Source: Myxococcales bacterium
GTDB taxonomy: Bacteria; Myxococcota_A; Polyangia; Haliangiales; Haliangiaceae
Direction: 5' to 3'
Assembly: GCA_016717005.1 (NCBI GenBank)
Contig: JADJUF010000001.1
Span: 434,001 to 498,000 of the forward strand
Length of the DNA stretch: 64,000 nucleotides
Shown in pieces: positions 1 to 10,397 of the stretch. How positions within the stretch are numbered: position 1 is the stretch's first letter; every line of letters starts with the position of its first letter. The translations under genes and the position numbers were made by a program. The notes beneath the pieces are model-generated. The model was not told the origin of the DNA, searched no databases, and was given only the letters and a program-made list of their open reading frames with translations.

Positions 1-848
1 AGGGCCAGCGACGCTCGGGCATCGCCGCGAACCCGCGCGCCACGGCCGTGAGCAGCCAGGCGGGCGCCCCGCGCTCGCGCCCATCGAGCAGCGGTCGGGC
101 GAACGCCAGCGGGCCCTCGGTCCGGGTCTCGGCCTCGGTCGGCCGCTGCCCGCACAGGCCCTCCCAGAACGAGATGCAGTACGCGTACTGATCGGCGCGC
201 GCGTCGACCGCCTGCGCCCGCCGCCTGCTCCGGCGCCATGTACGCCGGCGTCCCGGCGATCGTCGAGGTGGTCGCGGTCCCCGACGTCGTCGGGTCGCCC
301 GGCAGCGACGCGGTCGGCGCGGCCAGGCCGAAGTCCCCGACCAGCGGCTCACCCGCGTCGCCCAGGAACACGTTCTTGGGCTTGAAGTCCCGGTGGATCA
401 ACCCGGCCGCGTGCGCCGCCACCAGCCCCTGCCCCGCCGCCACGAACCGCTCGACCACCTCGCGCCACGGCCGCTTCTGCCCGTGCAGCCAGTCGTGCAG
501 CGTCCCCCCGCTGTAGAGCGGCATCACGATGTACACCCCCGCCGCCGTCGACCCGACGTCGAACACCGGCACGATGTGCGCGTGCCGCAGCTTCGCCATC
601 GCCCGCGCCTCGTCGAGCAGCCGGTCCTGGGCCTTGCCGCTCGTCGTCCCCGGCGTCACCACCTTGATCGCCAGCTCGCGCCCCAGCTCCGGGTCGAACG
701 CGCGATACACCACGCCCATCCCGCCCGCGCCCAGCACCCCGCGCACCTCGTAGCGGCCGATCGTCGCGCCGGCGGTCAGGCGCGCGCTCGCATCGCCGCC
801 TTTGCCGTCGGTCGAGGTCCGGGTGTCGTCGTACGGGTCTACGTCCAT
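1..848 (-). CDS. Ser/Thr protein kinase, C-terminus beyond window, frameshifted
   Basis: Hanks-type kinase. From the ATG at 848 (AGGAG six bases upstream) the frame reads a glycine loop GAGGMGVVYRA, the VAxK-type lysine (LAIKVV), HRDFKPKN as catalytic loop, GDFGLA and YMAPEQA. After EQA, at about 211-222, the homologous frame moves by one base. The C-lobe (AVDARADQY, FWEGL, ERRWP) is then in another frame with one extra base compared with the neighbouring paralogue. Both frames stay open to the window edge. The downstream kinase gene (901-3669) is a close paralogue with the same DARADQY and WEGL segments, so this is a tandem duplication. It probably phosphorylates Ser/Thr in signalling; the substrate is unknown. 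The frameshift may be a sequencing indel. Confidence 0.85.
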   Translation of the reverse strand, partial: MDVDPYDDTRTSTDGKGGDASARLTAGATIGRYEVRGVLGAGGMGVVYRAFDPELGRELAIKVVTPGTTSGKAQDRLLDEARAMAKLRHAHIVPVFDVGSTAAGVYIVMPLYSGGTLHDWLHGQKRPWREVVERFVAAGQGLVAAHAAGLIHRDFKPKNVFLGDAGEPLVGDFGLAAPTASLPGDPTTSGTATTSTIAGTPAYMAPEQAAGAGGRRARRSVRVLHLVLGGPVRAAADRGRDPDRGPAGVRPTAARWARARGARLAAHGRGARVRGDARASLA

Positions 849-900
849 CTGCAGCTCCTGCGGTCCGCGCCGCGGCCGTGGTCATCCGGGTCACGGTCCA

Positions 901-3669
901 TCATCGCTTCCAGCGCGCCAGCTCGGTCTTGACCTCCGCGACGGCCTCGTCGTCACCGAGGCGCGCGAAGCCCGCCTGGGCGTCCTCGAGCATCGCGAGC
1001 GCGCGGGCCCGCGTCGCAGGATCACGCGCCAGCAGCTTGCCCTGGGCGAGGCCGAGCTGCTCGAGCATCCCGGCCGGACAGCCTCGGTCGGTGCAGATGA
1101 CCCTGGCGGCCTGATAGTGCCGGGCGGCCATGTCCGGATCGCGGGCCTCGGCACAATCGCCGAGCTGCGCGAACAGTGAGGCCAGGGTCGGATGCCGGAC
1201 CGCTTCCAGCAGCGGCCGTGCGTGCTCGAGGTAGGGCATGCCGGCGGCGCAGTCTTCCATGGCCAGGAACATGCCGAAGGTCGCCTCGATGTCCGCGTAC
1301 TCGACCGACGACTTGCCGCGCGCGCGTTCCATCACCTCGAGCGCACGGCGGTAGTGGACCTCGGCCTGGGACTGGTCGTCGGTGCCGTTCGAGAGGACGT
1401 TGGCGAGGTTGCGCTCGGCCTGCGCGTGCGACTCCGGCATGCCCATGTCGCGGTACACCTTGGCTGCGCGCGTCAGCAGGCTCACCGCTTCGTCGATCCG
1501 CCCCCGCACCTCCGCGATCATGCCGCCAAGCTGCAGGTAGTCACTCATGCTCGGCGAGTCGGTGTCGCCGAACGAGCCCTGGTAGATCGCACCGGCGGCG
1601 CGCCAGGCGACCTCGGCCCCGTCGACGTCGCCCATGCGGAACTTGACGTTCGCGATATCGACGTAGCTCCGCCCGACGTGCGGCTCGGACTCACCGTACG
1701 CGCGCCGCAGCTCGACCTGCGCCTGTTCGAACAGCGGCAGCGCGGCGGCAGCGTCCCGCTGCGCGCGCGCGCGCTGGCCGAGGACCTCGCCGCGCAGCGC
1801 TGGGGTCACCGCGTGCGCCTCGGCGGCGGCGATCCGCTCGGTGGCCAGGCGATCGTCGTGCGCCGCGGTCGCGCGCCAGGCCATGACCAGCTCGGCGCGA
1901 ACCTTGAGGGTGTCCTCTCCGTCGGTGCGAAGGATCGCAGCGTTCAGCACCGGCTCCAGCGCGGCCGCGCGATCGAGGTTGCCGTGCAGCTGCTCCTTCG
2001 TGACCAACTCGACCAGCGCGAACAGCGCGCGGGCGTCGTCCTTCGCCTTGGCGGCCTCGACCGCCAGCTCGTCGACGACATCGTCGCTGGGGAGGAACAT
2101 GAGGATGCGCGTGCGCGCGACCGCCTCGAGCGCCTCGGCATGCAGCGGGGCCCAGCCGCTGGCGCGCGCCGCGGCGCGCGCGGCCTCGAAGACCTCCAGG
2201 GCCTCCCGGTGGCGACCGCGCAGGCCCAGGTCGCGGCCATGCGCCAGCTGCCGCTGGACCGCCGCGACCGCAGAACGTTGTTCGGGCGACGGCATCGGGC
2301 GGGCGATCAACACATCGCCGCGGTCACAGGCCTCGAGGCCGGGCATCGACGCGACCGCGCCGATCGCGTCGGCGACCACCGCGCGGTCCGCCGACGCGAA
2401 CGTCGCGATCAAGCCCGCGGCGTGCGCGCGCCGGCCGTCGAGGCAGACCGCCCGTCGATCGAGCAACTCGGCCGACTGGGTGTGGCTGACATGCGTCGCC
2501 CGGCACGAGTCGATCATGCGCGCCTGCCAGCCGCGCACATAGCCCCGGAGCGGAGGGACCACCCGCGCCAGCGTGTCATCCGCGGCCTGCGAGCCGGTCG
2601 CGCGGAACGCGAGCGCGATCGTCGCGCGGGTCACCGGGTTCCAGGTCAGGCCGTCGGGCGTCGGGCACGGATCGCGCGGCGCCGGGCGCATCGCCACCAG
2701 CGCGGCGGCCACCGCGGCGACGCAGCCGACGCCGGCGGCGCCGAGCGCGATCCGCCGCCGCCGTCCGAGCCCGCGCTCGAGCACGTCGAGCAGCGCCTGC
2801 ATCGTCGGCCACCGCCGCTCGGGCTGGGACGCGAACCCGCGCACCAAGGCCGCGGTCAGCCACGCTGGCACCGCCCGCCGCGCCTTCGGTGCGTCCGGGG
2901 CGCGCTCGAGCGCGGGCCCCTGGGTCCGGGTGTCGGCCTCCTGCGGCCGCTGCCCGTGCAGCCCCTCCCACAAGCTCACGCAGAAGCTGTACTGGTCGGC
3001 GCGCGCGTCGACCGCCTTGCCCTCGGCCTGCTCCGGCGCCATGTACGCCGGGGTCCCGGCGACCGTCGACGTCTCGTGCGCGCCGCCGTCGCCCGAGCCC
3101 GTCGCGCTGGCCGACGCGATCCCGAAATCCGCGACCATGACCTCGCCCGCGTCGCCGATCAGCACGTTCTTCGGCTTGAAGTCGCGGTGCACCAGGCCGG
3201 CCGCGTGAGCCGCGACCAGGCCCCGCCCCGCCTCGATGAACCGCGCGAGCACCTCGCGCCACGGCCGCGCGGCCGCGTGCATCCAGTCGTGCAGCGTGCC
3301 GCCGGTGAGCAGCGCCATCGCGACGTACACGCCGCCCGCGTGCTCGCCGACGTCGAACACCGGCACCACCGCCCGGTGCTGCAGCCTCGCCATCGCCCGG
3401 GCCTCGGCCAGCAGGCGCTCGCGGCCCTGCGCGCCCATGGCGGTCGGCTGGACGACCTTGATCGCCACGTCGCGCTCGAGCTCGGCGTCGCGGGCGCGGT
3501 AGACCCAGCCCATCCCGCCGCCGGCGAGGAACTCGACGATCTGGTAGCGCCCGACCTTGCCGCCCGGCCGCAGCCGCGGCCCGGCGTCGGGCGGCGCGGC
3601 GCCTGCCTCTTCGGCGGACACGGTCCGGTCGAGCGCCGGGTCGTGCATCGGGTCCACGTCTCGGGTCAT
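901..3669 (-). CDS. Ser/Thr protein kinase with TM helix and TPR-like C-terminus
   Basis: 922 aa. The kinase domain occupies about residues 30-310: glycine loop GGGMGWVYRA, catalytic Lys in VAIKVV, HRDFKPKN, VADFGIA, YMAPEQAEG. A single membrane helix (IALGAAGVGCVAAVAAALVAM) lies near residue 340. A long helical, Ala/Glu/Arg-rich C-terminal half (about residues 400-920) follows with TPR-like patterns. This layout is common in myxobacterial receptor kinases. The reading frame is open further upstream, but the start at 3669 (MTRDVDPM) is preferred because its upstream codons have no kinase homology and lie over the promoter of the divergent ferredoxin gene. The tandem paralogue downstream starts about 50 bases past this stop, so the two are probably co-transcribed. 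Confidence 0.9.
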   Translation of the reverse strand: MTRDVDPMHDPALDRTVSAEEAGAAPPDAGPRLRPGGKVGRYQIVEFLAGGGMGWVYRARDAELERDVAIKVVQPTAMGAQGRERLLAEARAMARLQHRAVVPVFDVGEHAGGVYVAMALLTGGTLHDWMHAAARPWREVLARFIEAGRGLVAAHAAGLVHRDFKPKNVLIGDAGEVMVADFGIASASATGSGDGGAHETSTVAGTPAYMAPEQAEGKAVDARADQYSFCVSLWEGLHGQRPQEADTRTQGPALERAPDAPKARRAVPAWLTAALVRGFASQPERRWPTMQALLDVLERGLGRRRRIALGAAGVGCVAAVAAALVAMRPAPRDPCPTPDGLTWNPVTRATIALAFRATGSQAADDTLARVVPPLRGYVRGWQARMIDSCRATHVSHTQSAELLDRRAVCLDGRRAHAAGLIATFASADRAVVADAIGAVASMPGLEACDRGDVLIARPMPSPEQRSAVAAVQRQLAHGRDLGLRGRHREALEVFEAARAAARASGWAPLHAEALEAVARTRILMFLPSDDVVDELAVEAAKAKDDARALFALVELVTKEQLHGNLDRAAALEPVLNAAILRTDGEDTLKVRAELVMAWRATAAHDDRLATERIAAAEAHAVTPALRGEVLGQRARAQRDAAAALPLFEQAQVELRRAYGESEPHVGRSYVDIANVKFRMGDVDGAEVAWRAAGAIYQGSFGDTDSPSMSDYLQLGGMIAEVRGRIDEAVSLLTRAAKVYRDMGMPESHAQAERNLANVLSNGTDDQSQAEVHYRRALEVMERARGKSSVEYADIEATFGMFLAMEDCAAGMPYLEHARPLLEAVRHPTLASLFAQLGDCAEARDPDMAARHYQAARVICTDRGCPAGMLEQLGLAQGKLLARDPATRARALAMLEDAQAGFARLGDDEAVAEVKTELARWKR

Positions 3670-3764
3670 CTGCGGTCGCCTCGCTCCTACATCGAATCGG
3701 TGGAACCGATTGCTCCGGCGCATCCTACTGCGATCGGGGTTGCCGGTGGTACCGGCGGCGCTGC

Positions 3765-3770
3765 TACGCT
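3765..3770 (+). promoter_or_regulatory. candidate -10 box (TACGCT) for leaderless ferredoxin gene
   Basis: TACGCT lies 8 bases before the ATG at 3779, and no Shine-Dalgarno sequence is present. This spacing would put the transcript start at the start codon. TTGCCG at 3740-3745 is a possible but poorly spaced -35. Confidence 0.4.
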
Positions 3771-3778
3771 GTGGCCAG

Positions 3779-4105
3779 ATGCCGCGCGTGCACGTGTTCG
3801 TCTGTGACAACCATCGGCCCGAGGGTGGACGGCCGGCGTGCGGCGATCGCGGCGGGCGGGCGTTCGCCCAGGCGCTGACCGAGGCGGTGCTGGCCCGGGG
3901 CGCGGGTGGTCGGATCGCGATCACGCGCTGCCAGTGCCTGGGGCTGTGCTTCGACGGGCCGACCGCGGTCGAGTACCCGGCGGGGCGCTGGTGGACCGGG
4001 CTCACGCCCGAGATCGCCGGCGACCTGGTGACCGCGCTCGACGCCGGCCCCGACGCCCCCCTGCCGCCGGCGCTGGCCGAGCGCCTGGCCCTGATCGACG
4101 ACTGA
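3779..4105 (+). CDS. (2Fe-2S) ferredoxin domain protein, thioredoxin-like fold
   Basis: 108 aa. It has the cysteine pattern of the small thioredoxin-like 2Fe-2S ferredoxins: VCDN near the N-terminus, PACGD about 12 residues later, then CQCLGLC. Known relatives are single-cluster electron carriers, some fused or adjacent to cobalamin/tetrapyrrole genes; no partner is visible here. The frame is open upstream to 3557, but that part overlaps the divergent kinase and lacks homology. The start MPRVHVFVC fits the family N-terminus (first beta strand, then Cys). The downstream Uma2-like gene starts 34 bases later with its own -10-like box. Cytoplasmic. Confidence 0.85.
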   Translation: MPRVHVFVCDNHRPEGGRPACGDRGGRAFAQALTEAVLARGAGGRIAITRCQCLGLCFDGPTAVEYPAGRWWTGLTPEIAGDLVTALDAGPDAPLPPALAERLALIDD

Positions 4106-4126
4106 GGCGACCCCAGCCCGAGCTGG

Positions 4127-4132
4127 TAGTCT
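4127..4132 (+). promoter_or_regulatory. candidate -10 box (TAGTCT) for leaderless Uma2-like gene
   Basis: TAGTCT is 7 bases upstream of the ATG at 4140, with no Shine-Dalgarno sequence between. It is one of the series of TAnnnT boxes described in the findings. Confidence 0.4.
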
Positions 4133-4139
4133 GGCGCTC

Positions 4140-4718
4140 ATGGTGGCCCCGGCGCGCCGACGCGCGACCTACGACGACATCCTGGCCGCGCCGCGCCACC
4201 AGGTGGCCGAGATCGTCGACGGCGACCTGCACCTGCGCCCGCGCCCGGCCAAGCCGCACGCCGCGGCCGCCACCGCGCTCGTCGGCGAGCTGATGTGGCC
4301 GTTCGGGCGCGGACGCGGTGGACCTGGGGGCTGGATCATCCTGCTCGAGCCCGAGCTGCACCTGGACGCCGACGTGCTGGTCCCCGACCTCGCCGGCTGG
4401 CGCCGCGAGCGCATGCGATCGCTCGACGACGGCGCCTACTTCACCGCCGCGCCCGACTGGGCCTGCGAGGTGCTGTCGCCGTCGACGGCCCGCCTCGACC
4501 GCGTCGACAAGCTGCCGATCTACGCGCGCGCGGCGGTCGGGCACGTCTGGTTGGTCGATCCGCTGGTCCGGACCCTCGAGGTGCTCCGCCTCGACGCTGA
4601 CCGCTGGAGCCTGTGTGGCACCTGGGCCGACGACGCCCGGGTCAAGGCCGAGCCGTTCGAGGCGATCGAGCTCGAGCTGGGCGCGCTGTGGCAGGACGTC
4701 GCGCTGCCGGCCCGGTGA
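4140..4718 (+). CDS. Uma2 family (DUF820) PD-(D/E)xK nuclease-fold protein
   Basis: 192 aa, a typical length for Uma2/DUF820. It shows the family landmarks: YDDILAAP and EIVDGDLHLRP near the N-terminus, LEPELHL, the PDLAGW strand, APDWACEVLSPS (the conserved E-V-LSPST signature), a Lys in DKLPIYARA, then the VWLVDP strand. These residues form a PD-(D/E)xK-like active site in structurally characterised relatives. The biological role of these restriction-endonuclease-like proteins is poorly known, and they are often numerous in cyanobacteria and myxobacteria. Cytoplasmic. No mobile-element remnants are adjacent. Confidence 0.9.
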   Translation: MVAPARRRATYDDILAAPRHQVAEIVDGDLHLRPRPAKPHAAAATALVGELMWPFGRGRGGPGGWIILLEPELHLDADVLVPDLAGWRRERMRSLDDGAYFTAAPDWACEVLSPSTARLDRVDKLPIYARAAVGHVWLVDPLVRTLEVLRLDADRWSLCGTWADDARVKAEPFEAIELELGALWQDVALPAR

Positions 4719-4794
4719 GCCCCGGGCGACCGCGTGGTCGCGCGGGTCCGGTCGATTCTCGGGATCATCGGGCCCGCGCCGCCGACTCCCGGGC

Positions 4795-5142
4795 ATGACG
4801 AACAAGCTGCTCATGTGTGTCCTCGCGCTGGGCCTCGCGGTCGCGCCCGCCTGCGGCAAGAAGGCCGGCGCCGGCGCCGACAAGATCGACGTGGTCGCGC
4901 TCAAGGACGGCGCGACCCAGACGGCGCGCCTGTCGTTCTGGAGCAAGAACCGCGGCCTGGCCGGCGAGGACCTGGTCGACAACGTCCATTTCGAGGACGC
5001 GTCCAAGCAATCGCTGGCGCTGCGCTACGACCCGGCGCTCGAGGCCACGATGGCCAAGCTGGTCCAGGGCAAGATCTACAAGGTGACCTTCGCGGTCAAG
5101 GACGACGGCGTGCACAAGGGCACGGTGACCGCGGTCGAGTGA
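4795..5142 (+). CDS. small secreted lipoprotein, unknown function
   Basis: 115 aa. The N-terminus MTNKLLMCVLALGLAVAPAC is a lipoprotein signal with Cys in a VAPAC lipobox. The mature part starts GKKAGAGADKIDVV and has alternating beta-type segments (TARLSFWSKN, YKVTFAVKDD). The frame is open far upstream but overlaps the Uma2-like gene; the signal peptide fixes the start at 4795. No known domain was recognised. It is probably anchored in the inner or outer membrane facing the periplasm. Confidence 0.75.
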   Translation: MTNKLLMCVLALGLAVAPACGKKAGAGADKIDVVALKDGATQTARLSFWSKNRGLAGEDLVDNVHFEDASKQSLALRYDPALEATMAKLVQGKIYKVTFAVKDDGVHKGTVTAVE

Positions 5143-5248
5143 GCCGGCGCGGCGCGGCGCGGGCGGTCGAGCACCGGCGCGAGGTCGGAGCCGGACGGCG
5201 GGGCTCGAGCGCCTCGGCCTGGACCGGGAGCAGCCGGCGCCCTGCCGG

Positions 5249-6073
5249 TCAGTAGGTCAAGAGCGCGTCGAGGTTGGCGCGCTCCCAGGCGCGAGCCTCG
5301 ACGTAGCGATCGAACCGGGCCTCGGCGTCGAGGAACGCGCGCGAGTGGAACTCGCGGCGGCCGTTCCGGACCTTGATGTCGTGGACCTGGTGCAGCATCT
5401 CGTGGAACACGATCCACTCGACGAAGAACCGGGGCACGAACGCGCGGTCGAGCGACCGGTGCAGGCGGATCAGGCGCTCCTCGACCGAGTAGCTGCCCAT
5501 CTTGATGCTGGCGCGGCGGCGCGGCGTGCCGGTGCGCGCGCCCCAGGTGATCGCGGCGTCGATGGCGTCGTCGAAGTAGCGCGCGTTGAGCTCGTCGTAG
5601 ATCGCGCGCAGGTCGTGGTGATCGCCGGTCGTGATCAGCACCGGCGTGGCCGGGCGCCGGCGCCCCCGGACGGCGTCGGCGTTGGCGTCGATGAAGTCGC
5701 CCAGCACCCGCGAGGCGTCGCGATCGTTGTCGACGACGTACTGGGCCAGGGCCTTGACGATCACCGGATCGGCGTCGGCGAACATGCAGTGCAGGCGCAC
5801 GTCGTAGCTGCGGGGGCCGTGGCCCCGCGGCGCCCGCCGCACCGAGATCATCGTGTAGCGGTTGCCGGTCAGCGTCACCTTCAGCTCGCCGCGCGCGACG
5901 TGGGCGCGGATCCGCCGGGCCAGCGCCTCCTCGGCGTCGGCCAGCACGGCCTCGGCGGGGGCGTTGCCGCGGCGCGCGCGACGCAGCGCCTCGGTCAGCC
6001 GCGCCACGGTCGCGACCGCGTCGTCGCCGGGGTCGGCGATCGCAGGTCCGTGGGAGCAGGGGGAGGTGCGCAT
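5249..6073 (-). CDS. SprT-like zinc metalloprotease domain protein
   Basis: 274 aa from the ATG at 6073. The C-terminal half is SprT-like: YDELNARYFDDAI, then WIVFHEMLHQ with the HExxH zinc motif, and a third candidate ligand in EFHSRAF about 20 residues later. This matches the order in SprT/Spartan-type peptidases. The N-terminal 110 residues are helical and unassigned. A TTG start at 6157 would add 28 residues; it lies only 10 bases from a TATAAT box (6168-6173), so a near-leaderless longer form is possible. Substrate unknown; family members act on DNA-protein crosslinks or are uncharacterised. Convergent with the lipoprotein gene on the left. Confidence 0.75.
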   Translation of the reverse strand: MRTSPCSHGPAIADPGDDAVATVARLTEALRRARRGNAPAEAVLADAEEALARRIRAHVARGELKVTLTGNRYTMISVRRAPRGHGPRSYDVRLHCMFADADPVIVKALAQYVVDNDRDASRVLGDFIDANADAVRGRRRPATPVLITTGDHHDLRAIYDELNARYFDDAIDAAITWGARTGTPRRRASIKMGSYSVEERLIRLHRSLDRAFVPRFFVEWIVFHEMLHQVHDIKVRNGRREFHSRAFLDAEARFDRYVEARAWERANLDALLTY

Positions 6074-6167
6074 CAGGTCGGCGGCGGAGACTTCCGGGTG
6101 AGCGACCGAGGCGAGGACCGGCCCCGAGTCTTCACAGCTGGCAAGGGAAAGTCGCAACGCAGACTCT

Positions 6168-6173
6168 ATTATA
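6168..6173 (-). promoter_or_regulatory. perfect -10 box TATAAT, likely promoter of SprT-like gene
   Basis: Read on the minus strand, TATAAT sits inside a 16-base A/T island, striking in 70% GC DNA. No convincing -35 at 17 bp. Transcription would run into the SprT-like gene. Confidence 0.5.
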
Positions 6174-6352
6174 TATGCAGATAGCGATGTAGCCGGCCAT
6201 GGCAGGGCGATGCCATGGAGGACCCACTACCGGTGGGGGGTCTCGGTGACCGAGCGCCCCACGGCGAGTGTCCGAAGCGGTTGGCGGTGGGCGCTGAGTG
6301 GCGATCCAGCCGACGAACAAAATGCTATCAGTCGCGATTTCACGGGATCAAG

Positions 6353-6361
6353 TTATCCACA
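6353..6361 (+). promoter_or_regulatory. DnaA box (TTATCCACA)
   Basis: Exact match to the consensus DnaA-binding 9-mer. Only one perfect copy was noticed, and there are no dnaA/dnaN/gyrB neighbours, so it reads as a regulatory or chance site and not an origin. Confidence 0.5.
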
Positions 6362-6369
6362 GCTCCCGG

Positions 6370-6442
6370 GATCTGATCGATCCGATAACCCCATGCGATC
6401 ACTCCAGAAAGAGGGATCTGATCGCGATGTACGATCTGATCG
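6370..6442 (+). repeat. three direct repeats of GATCTGATCG
   Basis: Copies at 6370-6379, 6415-6424 and 6433-6442. Each is GATC-rich, two are preceded by GG, and the first overlaps a longer GATCGATC stretch. They lie 95-170 bases before aspS. They could be operator sites or simply GATC-rich DNA. Confidence 0.4.
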
Positions 6443-6536
6443 CACACGCGCGATCCGCACGAGCAGCCCGCGCGATCAAGTTTTTGCGAGCGCCGCGAGA
6501 TCCCCGATGACGCCGCGCGATATGGTGCGCGCCGCC

Positions 6537-8336
<1,800 letters not shown>

Positions 8337-8353
8337 GCGGCGGTTCGACGTCC

Positions 8354-8521
8354 GGCCGCCGGCTCACCCGCGCGGCGCGTCGTCGGGCGATCGCGGTGTC
8401 GTGGAGGCCTGGCCGGTAGTCGGCGGGGTCGGGCGCGATCTGGACGGCGGCCCGTCGGGGCCTGGCCCGGCCGGCGCACCCGCGCGGCGCGTCGTCCCGG
8501 CTGACGGCGGTGTCGTGGAAC
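8354..8521 (-). repeat. duplicated 3' tail of the Kir channel gene
   Basis: The DNA at 8469-8521, encoding HDTAVSRDDAPRG, recurs at 8354-8407 with the shared core ACGACGCGCCGCGCGGGTG. The second copy ends DDAPRG plus TGA in its own frame; in the first copy the same position reads TGC. It looks like a tail duplication of about 50 bp. Confidence 0.6.
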
Positions 8522-9423
8522 TGGCGGGGCGCTCGGGGGGGCGTAGTCGGGAGGTGGGTAGCGGACGCCGGCCTCGTCGTCGTCGTGGAGGACGTCGACG
8601 TAGCGCCGGTGCCACTCGATCTGGGTCCAGACGTAGGTGTGCCGCGTGTGGACCGTGGTGGCGAGCGCGTCGTCGATGCCGGTGAAGGTCACGAGCAAGG
8701 TCGCCATGCGCTCGGCCAGGAGCTTGGGCGTGGCCCCGGCCAGCGGGCTGGCGTCGTCGATCGCGTGGAACGCGGTCCAGGACAGCGCGAACATCGGCGA
8801 CGTGGCCCGGCGCAGCGGCAGGTCGTAGATGCGCCGCGCCTCCTCGCCGGTCGGCAGGCGCTCGGTCCACGACAGCGCGACCTTGATCGTGGCCTCGACG
8901 ATCGCCGACGAGCGGTGGTTGGCCATCCGGAACTGCAGCACCGGGACGCCGCTCTCGTAGCTGACGACCGCGACCCGGGCCCACAGCACCTTGGCGGTGG
9001 TGGTGCCGAACTTGGCGAACACCAGCCCGGTGATGACCGCGGTGATCAGGATGCCGAACAGGCTCTCGACCGTGACGATCCAGTGGGCCAGCGTGTCGCC
9101 CGGCGCCATGTAGCCGTAGCCGATCGTCGCGAGGGTCTCGACGCTGAAGTAGAAGCGATCCCAGAACGAGCCCGGGCGCGCGTTGATGATCGTCGCGTCG
9201 CCGACGTACAGGATCGCCGCGAACCCCAGGTTGATGACGAAGAACACGAGCGCGAACGCCAGGAACAGCCGCGTCCAGGTGGTCCGGCGGAGCGCGTGGT
9301 AGACGTCGGCCTGGACCGTCTCGCGCCACGACCGCGGCATGCCGCGCCGCTCGATCGCGGTGGTGCCGTCGGGGCGGAAGAAGCTCGGGCGCGGGCGCGG
9401 GGGCGCGGGTTCGGGCACGGCGC

Positions 9424-9429
9424 ACTGTA
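9424..9429 (-). promoter_or_regulatory. candidate -10 box (TACAGT) for Kir gene
   Basis: TACAGT lies 5 bases before the GTG at 9418 on the minus strand. It supports a leaderless or near-leaderless start. Confidence 0.3.
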
Positions 9430-9437
9430 CCCGATGG

Positions 9438-10397
9438 TCAGCGCTCGCTCGGCGCGACCTCGACCACGGCCAGCCGGCCGCGCCGGACCAGCCGCAGCGG
9501 CACGCGGGCGCCGGCCGCGACCGCCCGCAGGCTGCGCACCAGCTCGTCGACCGAGGTGACCGCGTCGCCGCCCAGCCCGATGATCAGATCGCCGTCGCGC
9601 ACGCCGGCGCGCGCGGCCGGGCTGCCGGCCTCGACGCTCATGACCTCGACCGCCGAGGTCGCGAGCACGCCGTGGGCCCGGGCCAGCCGGCGATCGAGGG
9701 GCCGGGTGGCGCCGCCGACGCCGAGGTACGCGCGCCGCACCCGACCGCGGGCCAGCAGCTCGGCCAGCACCCAGGCCGCGGTCGCCGCGCCGACCGCGAA
9801 GCCCAGGCCCTGCGAGCGCGCGATGATCGCGGTGTTGATCCCGACGATGCGCCCGCGGCTGTCGGCCAGCGGCCCGCCCGAGTTGCCCGGGTTGAGCTGC
9901 GCGGTGTGCTGGACCACGCCGTCGATCAGCCGGCCGTCCTTGCCGCGCAGGCTGCGCCCGAGCGCCGACACCACGCCGGCCGACACCGTCGACGAGAACC
10001 CCAGCGGGTTGCCGATCGCGACGACCAGCTGGCCGGGCCGCAGCGGCTCGGTCGCGAGCTGCCCGGGCGCGGGCGCCGCCAGCGCGACCGGGTCGGCGTG
10101 CAAGAGCGCCAGGTCGGTGGCCGGATCGGTGCCGACCACCCGGGCCGGCGTGAGCTCGCCGGCCGGCGCGCGCACCCGGACCGCGCGCGCGCCGTCGACG
10201 ACGTGGTGGTTCGACAGCAGGTAGCCGTCGGGCGTGCACACCACCGCCGAGCCGGCGCCGTCGGCGCCGCGCAGCCGGCCGCGCTGGATCTCGACCGCGA
10301 CCACCGCCGGCCCCAGGCGCTCGGCCACGCCGATCACCGCCTGCGAGTAGGCGTCGAGCGCGGCGCCGTCGTCGGCGCGCGCGGCCGCCGTCGTCAC
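9438..10397 (-). CDS. HtrA/DegP-type serine protease with one PDZ domain
   Basis: 319 aa. Trypsin-like protease with a full triad: His in LLSNHHVVDG, Asp in TDLALLHAD, Ser in LNPGNSGGPL. A PDZ domain follows (YLGVGGATRPL, SPAARAGVRDGDLIIGLGG). No signal peptide is visible, unlike periplasmic DegP, so it may act in the cytoplasm. The GTG start at 10397 overlaps the stop of the upstream degenerate paralogue (GTGA), which indicates translational coupling. The two proteins are therefore probably made in fixed ratio and may form mixed oligomers. A protease for misfolded or specific client proteins is inferred. Confidence 0.9.
   Translation of the reverse strand: MTTAAARADDGAALDAYSQAVIGVAERLGPAVVAVEIQRGRLRGADGAGSAVVCTPDGYLLSNHHVVDGARAVRVRAPAGELTPARVVGTDPATDLALLHADPVALAAPAPGQLATEPLRPGQLVVAIGNPLGFSSTVSAGVVSALGRSLRGKDGRLIDGVVQHTAQLNPGNSGGPLADSRGRIVGINTAIIARSQGLGFAVGAATAAWVLAELLARGRVRRAYLGVGGATRPLDRRLARAHGVLATSAVEVMSVEAGSPAARAGVRDGDLIIGLGGDAVTSVDELVRSLRAVAAGARVPLRLVRRGRLAVVEVAPSER

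Larger units (their letters stand above)
6174..6536. other. intergenic control region between SprT-like gene and aspS
   Basis: About 360 bases with lower GC than the surroundings and no credible gene. It holds a DnaA-box consensus (6353-6361) and three copies of GATCTGATCG (6370, 6415, 6433). It presumably contains the aspS promoter. No T-box or riboswitch fold was recognised. Confidence 0.5.

Noticed and set aside
1192..3807. Long plus-strand open frame of 871 codons over the kinase gene
   Set aside because: It is antisense to a clear kinase, rich in Arg/His/Gly/Asp of the GC-shadow type, with no domain or signal.
6174..6536. Replication origin
   Set aside because: Only one perfect DnaA box, and no dnaA, dnaN, gyrB or rpmH neighbours.
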